From: Pseudomonas frederiksbergensis
GTDB lineage: Bacteria; Pseudomonadota; Gammaproteobacteria; Pseudomonadales; Pseudomonadaceae
Direction: 5' to 3'
NCBI RefSeq assembly: GCF_035751725.1
Contig: NZ_CP142104.1
Coordinates: 2,232,001 to 2,296,000, forward strand
Length of the DNA: 64,000 nucleotides
The position numbers and the translations under genes are program-made. Under the pieces are notes generated by a model, which searched no databases, was not told the DNA's origin, and saw nothing but the letters and a program-made list of their open reading frames with translations. Of this stretch, positions 16,383 to 25,257 are shown one piece after another; position 1 is the first letter of the stretch; every line of letters begins with the position of its first letter.

Positions 16383-17279
16383 ATGGATCGCCTGACGCAG
16401 ATGGCTACGTTCGTCAAAACAGTTGAGCTGGGTTCATTCAGCGCCGCTGCGGACGATCTGAACTTGTCCCCTCAGCTGGTAGGGAAACAGGTGAAAATGC
16501 TCGAACAACATCTCGGTGTCTCCCTACTGCATCGGACTACGCGCAGGCAAAGCCTCACTGACTTCGGCAGGACGTTCTACCAGCGCGCAAAAATAATCCT
16601 CGCAGACATGCAGTCCGCCGAGAGCCTGGCGGCCCTTACGCGTGGCACACCAAGCGGTCGCCTTCGTATCAACGCGCCGGTTACGTTCGGGATTCGCGCG
16701 CTTTCGCCACGCCTGCTGGAATACATGGTTCGATATCCACAGGTGTCTGTCGACCTAACTCTATCGAACGAGCTGGTCGATATCGTCGATCATGGTTACG
16801 ACGTGGTCTTTCGCATCGGCGAGCTGGTGAGCAGTGGGTTGAAGGCGATGCCGTTAGAGCCCTATCAAATGGTTTTGTGCGCTGCACCGTCCTACCTTGC
16901 ACGTCGCCCACCCATCACGAATCCATGGGATCTACAGCAGCAGGAGTGTCTGGGTTTTACCTATTCTGATGGTCGCTCGCACTGGAGCTTCGATAGCCAA
17001 GAGGGGCGTATCGATGTTCCCATTACAAGCAAATTGACGATTAATCAGGGTGACCCACTGCTGGCAGCAGCTGTAGCGGGTCTGGGTGTGGTTCTACAGC
17101 CGATAGAGCTGGTTAGCGATGCATTGCGTGATGGGACGTTGGTGCGTCTGCTACCGCAGTATCCAGTGCCGACCACCTCAATGCATATGCTTTACGCCCC
17201 TGACCGAAGAATGACCCCAAAGCTGCGCAGCTTCTTGGAGTTCGCACGTGAGGCGTTTGGGCAACGAGGCCCTCTCTAA
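16383..17279 (+). CDS. LysR-family transcriptional regulator
   Basis: The 298-residue protein starts MDRLTQMATFVKTVELGSFS and has an HTH (SAAADDLNLSPQLVGKQVKM, then LLHRTTRRQSLTDFG), followed by the LysR substrate domain. ATG 16383 follows AAGGTG; an alternative ATG at 16359 would add eight residues. The arrangement divergent from the quinone reductase at 16242 points to that gene as its target, in the manner of quinone- or electrophile-sensing LysR proteins. Confidence 0.9.
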   Translation: MDRLTQMATFVKTVELGSFSAAADDLNLSPQLVGKQVKMLEQHLGVSLLHRTTRRQSLTDFGRTFYQRAKIILADMQSAESLAALTRGTPSGRLRINAPVTFGIRALSPRLLEYMVRYPQVSVDLTLSNELVDIVDHGYDVVFRIGELVSSGLKAMPLEPYQMVLCAAPSYLARRPPITNPWDLQQQECLGFTYSDGRSHWSFDSQEGRIDVPITSKLTINQGDPLLAAAVAGLGVVLQPIELVSDALRDGTLVRLLPQYPVPTTSMHMLYAPDRRMTPKLRSFLEFAREAFGQRGPL

Positions 17280-17661
17280 CTACAGGAGAATCAATGTCCG
17301 CTTCTGGCCCAGAGTGTGTAAAAACTCCAAAGCCAGCTCGGATGATTAAAAATCGCGTTCCATATGAAATTCAGGTCTGTCGACTAGCCATACGTTTTCA
17401 GAGGTGACGTAGGAGTACGCACTTCGATTTTTTTTGCGGTGCTTTTAAACCTCCTGGACCCAAAGCGGTCGGTCACGAATGCAGCAACAACTGTCTCGGC
17501 AAAACGCGCGTTGCCGCATCTGTCCGGCGTCAGTAGGATTCGGTCATCGCTGACATAAATGGATGTGCGTATGGAAAGCATGCCGAGACTGGAAATTGAG
17601 CGCGTTGCGTATCAAGAGTTTTTAACTCTTTGGGAACGCGGAACATTCGAGAGTCGTTCGC
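17280..17661. other. 382-bp low-information spacer with two doubtful small ORFs
   Basis: A 37-codon frame at 17294-17407 (+) has a good ribosome binding site (ACAGGAG) but resembles no family. A 65-codon frame at 17384-17581 (-) lacks one, although part of its sequence looks protein-like and might be a gene remnant. Neither is called. The base composition is more AT-rich than in the flanks. Confidence 0.4.
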
Positions 17662-18402
17662 TCACCCCCAACGCGTCCCCAACACAATCCCCTGCGTCTT
17701 GAACCCCTCAAGCGCCGCCACCCCGATCGGCATTAACTCCCGCGCCGTCACGCCGGCTATCTCTGCCAACGCAACCAGATGCTCCCGCCCGCTGCGCCGA
17801 TGCTCCATCAGCGACACCAACAACGCATAAGCCATCGGCGCCAGGCGTGAAAAATTCACGTGTCCGGCATTGCGTTGGAGCAGGACCAAGGTCGGCGCCG
17901 CCGGTTTTTCGGTGGGTTGATAGCCCGGTCCGATATCGCACACCGGCCATTCATAGGCATGTACGCGCGCAAGCTCCGATACTACGGGCGTTCCCTCGAT
18001 CAGGTCGCCGTGGGGGTTGTGTGACGGCTCCACCGCGTCGCTCAGCAGCAGGGTGCTTTCGCTCCATTCGTGCTGTGCCAGTTCGGGCAGCCAAGCGGGA
18101 TAGTTGTGCAGGCTTGCGCGTTGCTCCAGGTAGGTGACGAACTCGCCGGCCAGTTGGGTGAAGAGCGGCGTCTGGCAGCGGAAGTTGGCGTAGAAGTCGT
18201 GGACCAGCCATCGCCAGTCGGCCGGTGGCAGGGTCCGGTGGATGACCGGGAAGCTGGCGGCCAGCAGTGATTCGATGCTGCCGATGAACAGTTGCCGGTA
18301 GACGGCCAGGCGTCGGGCTTCGATCCCCGGCGGTGGTGGGTTTTGGGGGTTGCGGACGTAGTCGGCCATGCAGTTGAGTTGTTCGAGCAATTGTTCAGGC
18401 AT
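17662..18402 (-). CDS. hvfC: HvfC/BufC-like partner protein (DUF2063, putative DNA-binding fold name)
   Basis: The 246-residue protein begins [20 protein letters not shown] and has the DUF2063 N-terminal block ([38 protein letters not shown]). A C-terminal winged-helix-like domain includes [18 protein letters not shown]. In characterised HvfABC/bufferin loci this partner helps deliver the precursor to the DUF692 enzyme. ATG 18402 overlaps the hvfB stop by eight bases (ATGCCTGA), so the two are translationally coupled. An upstream frame extension inside hvfB is rejected. Confidence 0.85.
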   Translation of the reverse strand: MPEQLLEQLNCMADYVRNPQNPPPPGIEARRLAVYRQLFIGSIESLLAASFPVIHRTLPPADWRWLVHDFYANFRCQTPLFTQLAGEFVTYLEQRASLHNYPAWLPELAQHEWSESTLLLSDAVEPSHNPHGDLIEGTPVVSELARVHAYEWPVCDIGPGYQPTEKPAAPTLVLLQRNAGHVNFSRLAPMAYALLVSLMEHRRSGREHLVALAEIAGVTARELMPIGVAALEGFKTQGIVLGTRWG

Positions 18403-19246
18403 GGCGGGCCTCCGCCGTTGCCGGGCAAGCGCGTTGTTGAAGATTTTTGATGTGCTCGACTTCGGCGAGCAGCTCCGAGAGCGGAGGAAAGTTGAAGTCG
18501 CGTTCCAAGAGCGTCGGCACCGGGCCAAATCGTTGGTAGGTCTGGTGCAGCAGCGCCCAGACGTCCTGCTTGACCGCCGCGCCGTGGGTGTCGATCTTCA
18601 AGTCGTCGGCTTCGTCATAGTGGCCGGCAACGTGCAGGTAGGTGACGCGTTGCGCGGGAAGGGCGGCCAGGAATTTCGCGGCGTCGTAACGGTGATTGAT
18701 GGCGTTGACGTAGAGGTTGTTGACGTCCAGCAGCAGGTCGCAGTCGGCTTCCTGGAGGACGGCATTGATAAAGTCTATTTCGCTCATGGCCTGGAAGGGG
18801 GCGGCGTAGTAGGAGATGTTCTCCACGGCGATGCGTTGACCCAGCACGTCCTGGGTCTGGCGAATGCGCGCGGCGACGTGGTGGACCGCTTCTTCGGTGA
18901 AAGGGATCGGCAAGAGGTCGTAGAGGTGGCCGCTGTCGGAGCAGTAGCTCAGGTGCTCGCTGTAGATCGCCACGGCATAGCGATCGAGGAACCGGCGTGT
19001 GCCGCGCAGCAGTTCCAGGTCGAGGGGTTGCGGACCGCCGAGGGACAGTGACAGTCCATGGCAGGTGATGGGGTGCCGTGCGGCCAGTTGGTCCAATTGT
19101 TCAGCGTAGACGCCGCCGACACCGATCCAGTTGTCCGGGGCGCATTCCAGGAAGTCCACGGCCCTCGGTGCCATTTCCAGCAGGTCGCCTAGCATGGCGC
19201 GGCGCAGGCCGAGCCCGGCGCCGCTGGGTGAAGTGAAGGTACTCAT
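18395..19246 (-). CDS. hvfB: HvfB/BufB-like DUF692 multinuclear non-haem iron oxidase (MNIO)
   Basis: The 283-residue TIM-barrel protein carries the DUF692 motifs: [56 protein letters not shown] and HVAGHYD, which together provide His, Asp and Glu iron ligands. Known family members use iron and oxygen to convert Cys residues in precursor peptides into oxazolone/thioamide or thiooxazole copper ligands. ATG 19246 follows GGAG by seven bases. It lies 65 bp downstream of an EGKCG-repeat precursor, its presumed substrate. Confidence 0.92.
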   Translation of the reverse strand: MSTFTSPSGAGLGLRRAMLGDLLEMAPRAVDFLECAPDNWIGVGGVYAEQLDQLAARHPITCHGLSLSLGGPQPLDLELLRGTRRFLDRYAVAIYSEHLSYCSDSGHLYDLLPIPFTEEAVHHVAARIRQTQDVLGQRIAVENISYYAAPFQAMSEIDFINAVLQEADCDLLLDVNNLYVNAINHRYDAAKFLAALPAQRVTYLHVAGHYDEADDLKIDTHGAAVKQDVWALLHQTYQRFGPVPTLLERDFNFPPLSELLAEVEHIKNLQQRACPATAEARHA

Positions 19247-19311
19247 CGCAGTTCTCCAGGGATGACCAAACCCTCCCGGCGAGAGCGTCCGGGAGGGTGG
19301 CAGCGAAGGGG

Positions 19312-19839
19312 TTATTCCTTGGCTTGGCTCATGTGGATGAACAGTTCGGTTGGGACTTTCTTGCCATTGGCCGTGTACTGGCCGGTGCGGTATTTGTAGG
19401 TTTCCGCCTCGGACAGGTAGCCATCGTGGTTGCTGTCCATCTTTTCGAACTCCGCTTGCTGGGTCGGCGCGACGCTGAGGAACTCCTTCAGCGATACGCG
19501 GGCGTCGTCGTCAGTGTCGGTGCGAGCGAAGGACGCGTCGCCACATTTGCCTTCGCCGCACTTGCCCTCCGCGGCGGTGACTTTTTTGCCCGATTCGGCG
19601 GCACCACATTTGCCTTCACCACACTTGCCTTCCGCCTCGGTGGCCTTTTTGGACGATTCGCCGGCGCCACATTTGCCTTCGCCACATTTACCTTCGGAAG
19701 TTTTTTCAGCCGAGGCCAATTGATAACCCTGGGCCAGGGTGTCCACGGCGAAAGCGGACTGGGCCAGGCTCAAGCCGCCGGACAAAGCCAGGGCGGCGAG
19801 GGCGAGGCGAGCGGAGTTCGAGTTTTTTGTACGGGTCAT
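19312..19839 (-). CDS. HvfA-like EGKCG-repeat RiPP precursor with C-terminal EF-hand pair
   Basis: The 175-residue protein has a Sec signal peptide ([20 protein letters not shown], cleavage before VDTLAQ). Then come three 21-residue repeats, each with [10 protein letters not shown], giving Cys at 52, 57, 73, 78, 94 and 99. The C-terminal part contains two EF-hand loops: [12 protein letters not shown] (108-119) and [12 protein letters not shown] (135-146). EGKCG is the modified motif of HvfA peptides. ATG 19839 follows GGAG; an in-frame extension upstream is rejected. Likely role: periplasmic copper binding or buffering, perhaps modulated by calcium (inference). Confidence 0.85.
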   Translation of the reverse strand: MTRTKNSNSARLALAALALSGGLSLAQSAFAVDTLAQGYQLASAEKTSEGKCGEGKCGAGESSKKATEAEGKCGEGKCGAAESGKKVTAAEGKCGEGKCGDASFARTDTDDDARVSLKEFLSVAPTQQAEFEKMDSNHDGYLSEAETYKYRTGQYTANGKKVPTELFIHMSQAKE

Positions 19840-20426
19840 GAGGTTTCTCCAGATAAGAGCTGTGTGGCCCCTGGCAAACGTTGCGCGGGGCGTGTGCCGT
19901 GGCGGCGTCACGTTGCTTGCCCGGTGCTCGGCACGTCGGGTCGAAGCAAGGCGGGACTGGCCTGTTCGGACGGGGCCATTTGGCGCTTGCCGTGTATCTG
20001 GGATGTGTCATGCGGCGGTGTGTTTGTATGGCTGTGTGTCGCGGATACAGAACGCTGCAAAAGGGTGGCGCTCAGGTCAGGTCATGCAAGTCCTTGCCCA
20101 GCGCCGACCCGAGCGTCCATCGGACACCAGCAGCGGTTTGCCGATGAGTTGTTGGCGCAGTTTCCCTTCGTTCTGATTCCTTCAGCCGTGCCCCGGCATT
20201 CCTGGAATTTGCGGGTGAGCTGCGATTTGGCGAAGGCCCCATTCAAGCTATTTCTCTAGAGCGCTTTGGCCTCGACACTCGACTGGTCAGGTAATTTCGG
20301 TGCCTTGATCGGGTAGCCGGCTTTTTTCGCTGATCCGCATTTTTCGCTTGCAGGTGCGTCTGTAATGGTCTCAGTTCCCACGCCACAATTCGGCCGTGCC
20401 GCAATGGCTCTATCGGGAGAAAACTC
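19840..20426. other. 587-bp intergenic region, no supported gene
   Basis: This is the leader and promoter side of the precursor operon (minus strand) and of the small membrane peptide (plus strand). Several overlapping open frames run through it but lack ribosome binding sites and family features. No clear metal-regulator operator could be picked out. Confidence 0.5.
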
Positions 20427-20510
20427 ATGGCGAAGATGGCGATTTTTCTGGGTGGTTTCCTGGCGCTGACGCTGCTGATTGGTGTGCTGGCGACGATCTC
20501 ACCTGTTTAA
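20427..20510 (+). CDS. 27-residue single-pass membrane peptide
   Basis: ATG 20427 is preceded by CGGGAGA six bases upstream and the frame ends TAA at 20508. The peptide starts MAKMAIFLGGFLALTLLIGV and ends LATISPV. Almost its whole length is one hydrophobic helix with a short charged start, as in regulatory or subunit-type small membrane proteins. A REP-like hairpin follows directly. It lies next to, and convergent with, cheB. Function unknown; it is easily missed because of its size. Confidence 0.65.
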   Translation: MAKMAIFLGGFLALTLLIGVLATISPV

Positions 20511-20524
20511 GCAGCTTTTCTTGC

Positions 20525-20548
20525 GGCGAGGGGATGAATCCCCTCGCC
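20525..20548. terminator. REP-like hairpin between the small peptide gene and cheB
   Basis: GGCGAGGGGA-TGAA-TCCCCTCGCC is a perfect 10-bp stem between convergent genes. It belongs to the REP class and may block read-through in both directions. Confidence 0.7.
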
Positions 20549-20581
20549 ACAACAGCTTTCATTCAAGGAAGGATGCGTCGA

Positions 20582-21661
20582 TCACCGATGCAAGATTACC
20601 TGCGCAATCTCCAGCAATGGCATGACCCGTTGCGCGGCGTTGAGCTTGATCGCTTCCTTGGGCATGCCGAATACCACGCAGCTGGCCTCGTCCTGGGCCA
20701 CGGTGGCACTGCCGGCGTCGAGCATTTCCTTCAGACCGCGGGCGCCGTCGTCGCCCATGCCGGTCATGATGATGCCCGTGGCGTTACGGCCGGCGAACTT
20801 GGCCACCGAGCGGAACAGCACATCCACCGAGGGGCGATGGCGATTGACCAGCGGGCCGTCCACCACTTGCACGTGGTAGAACGCGCCGCTGCGGGTCACC
20901 ATCATGTGCTTGCCGCCGGGGGCGATGAGGGCCAGGCCGGGGTGGATGCGGTCGTTGTTCTTTGCTTCGCGCACTTCGATCTGGCACAGGCTATTGAGCC
21001 GGGCGGCGAACGAGGCGGTGAATTTTTCCGGCATGTGCTGGACGATGACGATGCCCGGGCACACGCGCGGCAGGGCGGTCAGCACCGCTTCCAGCGCCTG
21101 GGTGCCACCGGTGGAGGTGCCCATGGCGACGATGCGCTCGGTGGTCTGGGCCATGGCATGGCCGTTGGCGGCTGGCAGCATGGCGTCGGCGGTGAGTTTG
21201 GTCGCCGGCGTCAGCGGCGCCGCTGGAGCCGGGCGTTTGCCCAGGTTGCGGACGTTGACCTGGGCGGCAGCACGGATGGCCGATACCAGTTCCGGCGCCG
21301 AGTCCAGCAGGAAGTTCTTCAAGCCGCTGGTGGGCTTGGTGATGATTTCCACCGCGCCGGCGGCCATGGCTTGCAACGTGGTTTCCGCACCCTTGGGCGT
21401 CAGCGACGAGCAGATCACCACGGGCGTGGGCCGTTCGCTCATGATCTTTTTCAGGAAAGTAATGCCGTCCATGCGCGGCATCTCAACGTCCAGCACGATC
21501 ACGTCGGGCCATTCCTTCGCCAGTTTGTCCATGGCGAAAATCGGGTCGGAGGCCGCGCCGATGACGTTGATGTCCGGCGTGTCGTTGAGAATGGCCAGCA
21601 ACACCTGGCGGACCACGGCGGAATCATCCACCAGCAATACATTTATTTTTTTGCCTGACAT
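20582..21661 (-). CDS. cheB: Chemotaxis protein-glutamate methylesterase CheB
   Basis: The 359-residue protein has an N-terminal receiver ([11 protein letters not shown], phospho-acceptor Asp58 in [13 protein letters not shown]). A linker leads to the methylesterase domain, with the Ser nucleophile in [12 protein letters not shown], the His in [10 protein letters not shown] and the Asp in [11 protein letters not shown]. It removes methyl groups from, and deamidates, receptor Glu/Gln residues. ATG 21661 is chosen ([10 protein letters not shown]); the in-frame extension enters cheD. It is the last gene of the chemotaxis operon, 2 bp after the cheD stop. Confidence 0.96.
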   Translation of the reverse strand: MSGKKINVLLVDDSAVVRQVLLAILNDTPDINVIGAASDPIFAMDKLAKEWPDVIVLDVEMPRMDGITFLKKIMSERPTPVVICSSLTPKGAETTLQAMAAGAVEIITKPTSGLKNFLLDSAPELVSAIRAAAQVNVRNLGKRPAPAAPLTPATKLTADAMLPAANGHAMAQTTERIVAMGTSTGGTQALEAVLTALPRVCPGIVIVQHMPEKFTASFAARLNSLCQIEVREAKNNDRIHPGLALIAPGGKHMMVTRSGAFYHVQVVDGPLVNRHRPSVDVLFRSVAKFAGRNATGIIMTGMGDDGARGLKEMLDAGSATVAQDEASCVVFGMPKEAIKLNAAQRVMPLLEIAQVILHR

Positions 21662-21663
21662 GG

Positions 21664-22161
21664 TTAATGCAGGGTCCTTATCGGTTGGTGCCTGACCCAG
21701 ACGTCGCCCGTGCAAAGGTCGAAAATGATGCTGCGGTGGCCGGTGCTGCCCATATCCTGGGCGATCAGGTCCAGGCGATAGAGGGCGGCCATTTCCAGCG
21801 CTGCGTTGACGTTCAGTCGCGCCACGTCGCCATAGGGCACATGGCGTTGCAATTCGGGAAACATCTCGCCGCCGCCGAACAGCTTGAGCTGGTATTCCTC
21901 GGGCTTGGTGTGATGGGCCCGCGCCTTGCGGACGAACAGCTCGATGGCTTCATCGGCGTACATCCCGTTTAGCGCCGTGGAGCAACGCACCCGGCTAGGC
22001 AACATGAAGTGGCACATGCCGCCGATCTTGCGCTCTGGATGCCAGAGCGTAATCGCCACGCAAGAGCCGAGGATCGTGCGCAGGCGGGTCGGGCAGGTCG
22101 CAAAGCGAAACTCTCCCGGCCCCAGGTAGACCTCGGCGACTTGCTTGATCGCGGCGCTCAT
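21664..22161 (-). CDS. cheD: Chemoreceptor glutamine deamidase CheD
   Basis: The 165-residue protein has the CheD catalytic Cys in [13 protein letters not shown] and the His in [12 protein letters not shown], with the Thr expected nearby (TCPTRLRTI). The family deamidates receptor glutamines and can modulate receptor-kinase output. ATG 22161 overlaps the cheR stop (ATGA). This start gives [20 protein letters not shown]; the longer open frame is the cheR shadow. Confidence 0.95.
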   Translation of the reverse strand: MSAAIKQVAEVYLGPGEFRFATCPTRLRTILGSCVAITLWHPERKIGGMCHFMLPSRVRCSTALNGMYADEAIELFVRKARAHHTKPEEYQLKLFGGGEMFPELQRHVPYGDVARLNVNAALEMAALYRLDLIAQDMGSTGHRSIIFDLCTGDVWVRHQPIRTLH

Positions 22162-22994
22162 GGCTTGCGATAAATCGAAGGGGCGACCAGCTTCAACGCA
22201 TCGGAAACGCCGTTGAGACTTTCCGAATGGCTGACGATGAAATACCCACCGGGCTTGAGCCGCGGGATGAGCCGGGCAACCACTTTGCTTTTGGTGGGCT
22301 GGTCGAAATAGATCATCACGTTGCGCAGGAAAATCACATCGAACTCCCCCAGCTCTGGAAGGGTGTCGTTGAGATTGACCTGGATGAAGTTGACGCGGTT
22401 GCGCAGTGCCCGGTCGATCAGCATGGTGCCCTGCTGGCTGCCGGTGCCCTTGAGGCAATATTTCACCAACAGCGAATGGGGCAGGTTACGGGCGCGCTCC
22501 ATCGGATAATGCCCGGAACGGGCCTTGGCCAACACTTGCATGCTGATGTCGGAGCCGATGACTTCCCAAGGCGTGGTGCCCAGGCTTTCGGCCAGGGTCA
22601 TCGCAAGACTGTAGGGCTCCTCGCCGGAGGAACTGGCGGCGCTCCACAGGCGAAAGGTCTTGCCCGGTGTCGCATGGGGTAGCACGTGATCGCGAAGAAA
22701 ATCGAAGTGCTTGGGCTCACGGAAAAAGTAGGTTTCGTTGGTCGTCAGCAGGTCCAGCGCCACTTGCAATTCGTCGCTGCGCTGGCCGCTCATGATCAGC
22801 TTGAAGTACTCGCCGTAGCTGTCCAGCTCATAGTGCTTTAGGCGCTTGAAGAGGCGTCCGGCCACCAAGGCTTTCTTGGCCGGCGACAGGTTGATGCCGG
22901 CCGCCTGGTACAACCAGGATTGGAACTGGCCGAACTCCCGGTCGGAGAGGGCCATCGAGTTCACCGTGCGTTCCTTGCAAGTGTCTGTGCTCAT
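22158..22994 (-). CDS. cheR: Chemotaxis methyltransferase CheR
   Basis: The 278-residue protein has an N-terminal helical CheR domain followed by the SAM-binding fold: LWSAASSSGEEPYSLAM is the SAM loop, and NETYFFREPKHFDFL and FDVIFLRNVMIYFD are family motifs. It methylates chemoreceptor glutamates. ATG 22994 overlaps the cheW stop by ATGA, fixing the start; the longer frame is a shadow of cheW. No C-terminal TPR domain is present. Confidence 0.95.
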   Translation of the reverse strand: MSTDTCKERTVNSMALSDREFGQFQSWLYQAAGINLSPAKKALVAGRLFKRLKHYELDSYGEYFKLIMSGQRSDELQVALDLLTTNETYFFREPKHFDFLRDHVLPHATPGKTFRLWSAASSSGEEPYSLAMTLAESLGTTPWEVIGSDISMQVLAKARSGHYPMERARNLPHSLLVKYCLKGTGSQQGTMLIDRALRNRVNFIQVNLNDTLPELGEFDVIFLRNVMIYFDQPTKSKVVARLIPRLKPGGYFIVSHSESLNGVSDALKLVAPSIYRKP

Positions 22995-23527
22995 GAGTCT
23001 GGCGCTTCCAACGCGGCGGGGCTGGCCTGGGCGAGTTCGGACATTTCGTCGATGGACAGCACCCGGTCCACTTCCAGGACGATGACGAACTTGCCATCGA
23101 CCTTGGCCATGCCACTGATGAAATCGGCGCGGATCTTCGCGCCAAAACTCGGTGGCGGTTCGATCTGCGAAGCCGGGATTTCCAGCACCGCCGATACCGT
23201 GTCCACCAGCAACCCGATGTCCTGGGCCAGCCCGTCGGCGCTGGCGGCCTCGATGATCACCACGCAGCTGCGGCGGCTGATGGTGGAGTTCGGCCGGCCG
23301 AAACGGGCCGACAGATCCACCACCGGCACGACCGCACCGCGCAGGTTGATCACCCCGCGCACGAAAGCCGGCATCATCGGCACGACAGTCAGGTTGCCGT
23401 ACTCGATGATTTCCTTGATGCACAGGATGCCGATGGCGAACATCTCCGTGCCGAGCATGAACGTCAGGTACTGCGCTTCTTCCTCGACCGCACTGGCGGT
23501 CTGGCGTGTGGTCGCGATGGCGCCCAT
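22991..23527 (-). CDS. cheW: Chemotaxis coupling protein CheW
   Basis: The 178-residue protein has the CheW SH3-like pair. AQYLTFMLGTEMFAIGILCI, VPMMPAFVRGVINLRG and VVPVVDLSARFG match the receptor- and CheA-binding faces, and the C-terminal segment FVIVLEVDRVLS is typical. ATG 23527 (MGAIATTRQ) follows AAAGGAG. The extra 30 residues at both ends are poorly conserved. It lies between the transmembrane receptor and cheR in the operon. Confidence 0.95.
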   Translation of the reverse strand: MGAIATTRQTASAVEEEAQYLTFMLGTEMFAIGILCIKEIIEYGNLTVVPMMPAFVRGVINLRGAVVPVVDLSARFGRPNSTISRRSCVVIIEAASADGLAQDIGLLVDTVSAVLEIPASQIEPPPSFGAKIRADFISGMAKVDGKFVIVLEVDRVLSIDEMSELAQASPAALEAPDS

Positions 23528-23566
23528 TGCCTTTTCTCCTTTAAGCAAGCCTATGGAACCGTGCCA

Positions 23567-25225
23567 TCAGAACCGGGTGAATTCCGATTCGTCCGGCGCG
23601 CTGGCCATGTTGTAGGCAAACGCCTTGGGCATCACCGGTGCCGGTGCCCGGGTCTGTTTGCGGCTGGACGGGCCGGGCGTGTTATCGACCCGGGCGACCT
23701 GGATGGCTGCTTTGGGCGGCGTGTCCAAGGTGAAGAAACTCATGGCCTGTTGCAGTTGTTCGGCCTGGCTGCTCATCTCTTCGGCGGTGGCGGCCAATTC
23801 TTCGCTGCTGGAGGCGTTCTGCTGGGTCACTTGGTTGAGCTGGGTCATGGCGGTGTTGATCTGCGCCACGCCGGCGGCCTGTTCTTCGGACGCGGCGCTG
23901 ATTTCCTGCACCAGGTCCGAAGTCTTGTTGATGGACGGGACCATCTCGTTCAGCAGGCTGCCGGCCTTCTCGGCCATGTCGACGCTGCTAGACGACAGCT
24001 CGCCGATCTCCTGGGCCGCGACCTGGCTGCGCTCGGCCAGTTTGCGGACTTCGGCCGCCACCACCGCGAAGCCTTTGCCGTGTTCGCCGGCGCGGGCTGC
24101 TTCGATCGCAGCGTTGAGCGCCAACAGGTTGGTCTGGTAGGCGATGTCATCGATGATGCTGATGCGCTGGGCGATTTTCTTCATCGCCACCACGGTCTGC
24201 TGCACCGATTCGCCGCCGTCGGTGGCTTCCTTGGCAGCCTTGCTGGCCATGCCGTCGGTGACCTTGGCGTTCTCGGTGTTCTGGTTGATGCTGGCGCTCA
24301 TCTGCTCGATGGATGCACTGGTTTCCTCGACACTGGCCGCCTGTTCGCTGGTGGCCTGGCTCATCGACTGGGCGGTGGCGCTGACTTCCTCGGAGGCGCT
24401 GGCGAGGTTGTCCGCCGCGTTGCGCACTTCACCGATGATATGTGACAGCTTGCCGACCATGTTCTGCATGGCGTTGAGCACCATGCCGGTTTCGTCCTTG
24501 GAACCGCCTTCGATCTTCGCGTTCAGGTTGCCTTCGGCCAGTTGCTCGGCGACGGCGGCGGCCTGCTTCAGCGGACGTGAAATCACCCGGGAAATAAACA
24601 GCGCCAGGCCCAGGCCCACCAGCAGGGCGGCAACCAGCACGACGATAATCGACAGGCGCGCGTTCTCGTACAGTTTGGTGCCGTGCGCACTGGCGACATC
24701 AGCCCCAGCGGCGTTGAGCTCGACAAGTTTTTGCAAGTCGCCGGTCACCAGGTCGAACCGATTCTTGGACTCGCCCTTGAGCATCGCATTGGCTTGCTCG
24801 GTCAGGTTCTGCCTGGACAGTGCCAGCAGGTCCTTGCTGATCGCCAGATAGGCGGCCCAGTCAGTGCGGGTGGTTTCGAATGCCTGCCGGTCTTCCGCGC
24901 TGGAAAGCAGTTTTTCGTAAGTGTCCAGGCGGGTTTCGAAGGCCTTCTTGGCCTCTTCCGCTTCCTGCTCCAGGGTTACGCGTTCTTGCTCGGAGTCGGC
25001 GGAAATGTGGCGGTTTTCCTTGAGGCGATAGCTCGCCGCGTAGAAGCGCATGCCCGACGCCGCGCGCATGGACGGCATCCAGTTTTCACGAATGTCGAGG
25101 GCGGTGTGGTTGACCTGGCCCAGCTGGATGATCGAGAACACGCCCATGACGGCGGTGAGCGCCAACACCACGAGGAATGAAGTGATCAGTTTGGTGGCGA
25201 TTCTAAGGTCGTAGAACCATTTCAT
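23567..25225 (-). CDS. Methyl-accepting chemotaxis protein with four-helix-bundle sensor
   Basis: The 552-residue receptor has TM1 ([20 protein letters not shown]), a periplasmic 4HB_MCP-type sensor of about 150 residues and TM2 ([20 protein letters not shown]). A HAMP linker ([20 protein letters not shown]) and the signalling hairpin follow, with tip [20 protein letters not shown]. It ends in a long Pro/Ala-rich tail closing with [11 protein letters not shown] 25225 ([12 protein letters not shown]) follows AGAGG. It is probably the dedicated receptor of this pathway. The ligand is unknown. Confidence 0.94.
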   Translation of the reverse strand: MKWFYDLRIATKLITSFLVVLALTAVMGVFSIIQLGQVNHTALDIRENWMPSMRAASGMRFYAASYRLKENRHISADSEQERVTLEQEAEEAKKAFETRLDTYEKLLSSAEDRQAFETTRTDWAAYLAISKDLLALSRQNLTEQANAMLKGESKNRFDLVTGDLQKLVELNAAGADVASAHGTKLYENARLSIIVVLVAALLVGLGLALFISRVISRPLKQAAAVAEQLAEGNLNAKIEGGSKDETGMVLNAMQNMVGKLSHIIGEVRNAADNLASASEEVSATAQSMSQATSEQAASVEETSASIEQMSASINQNTENAKVTDGMASKAAKEATDGGESVQQTVVAMKKIAQRISIIDDIAYQTNLLALNAAIEAARAGEHGKGFAVVAAEVRKLAERSQVAAQEIGELSSSSVDMAEKAGSLLNEMVPSINKTSDLVQEISAASEEQAAGVAQINTAMTQLNQVTQQNASSSEELAATAEEMSSQAEQLQQAMSFFTLDTPPKAAIQVARVDNTPGPSSRKQTRAPAPVMPKAFAYNMASAPDESEFTRF

Positions 25226-25257
25226 TGGGGAATACCTCTCCATGGAGTGTTGAAGCG

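Noticed and set aside
19297..20259. 320-codon plus-strand frame over the EGKCG precursor
   Set aside because: Phe/Gly-rich shadow produced by the tandem repeats on the other strand; no ribosome binding site.
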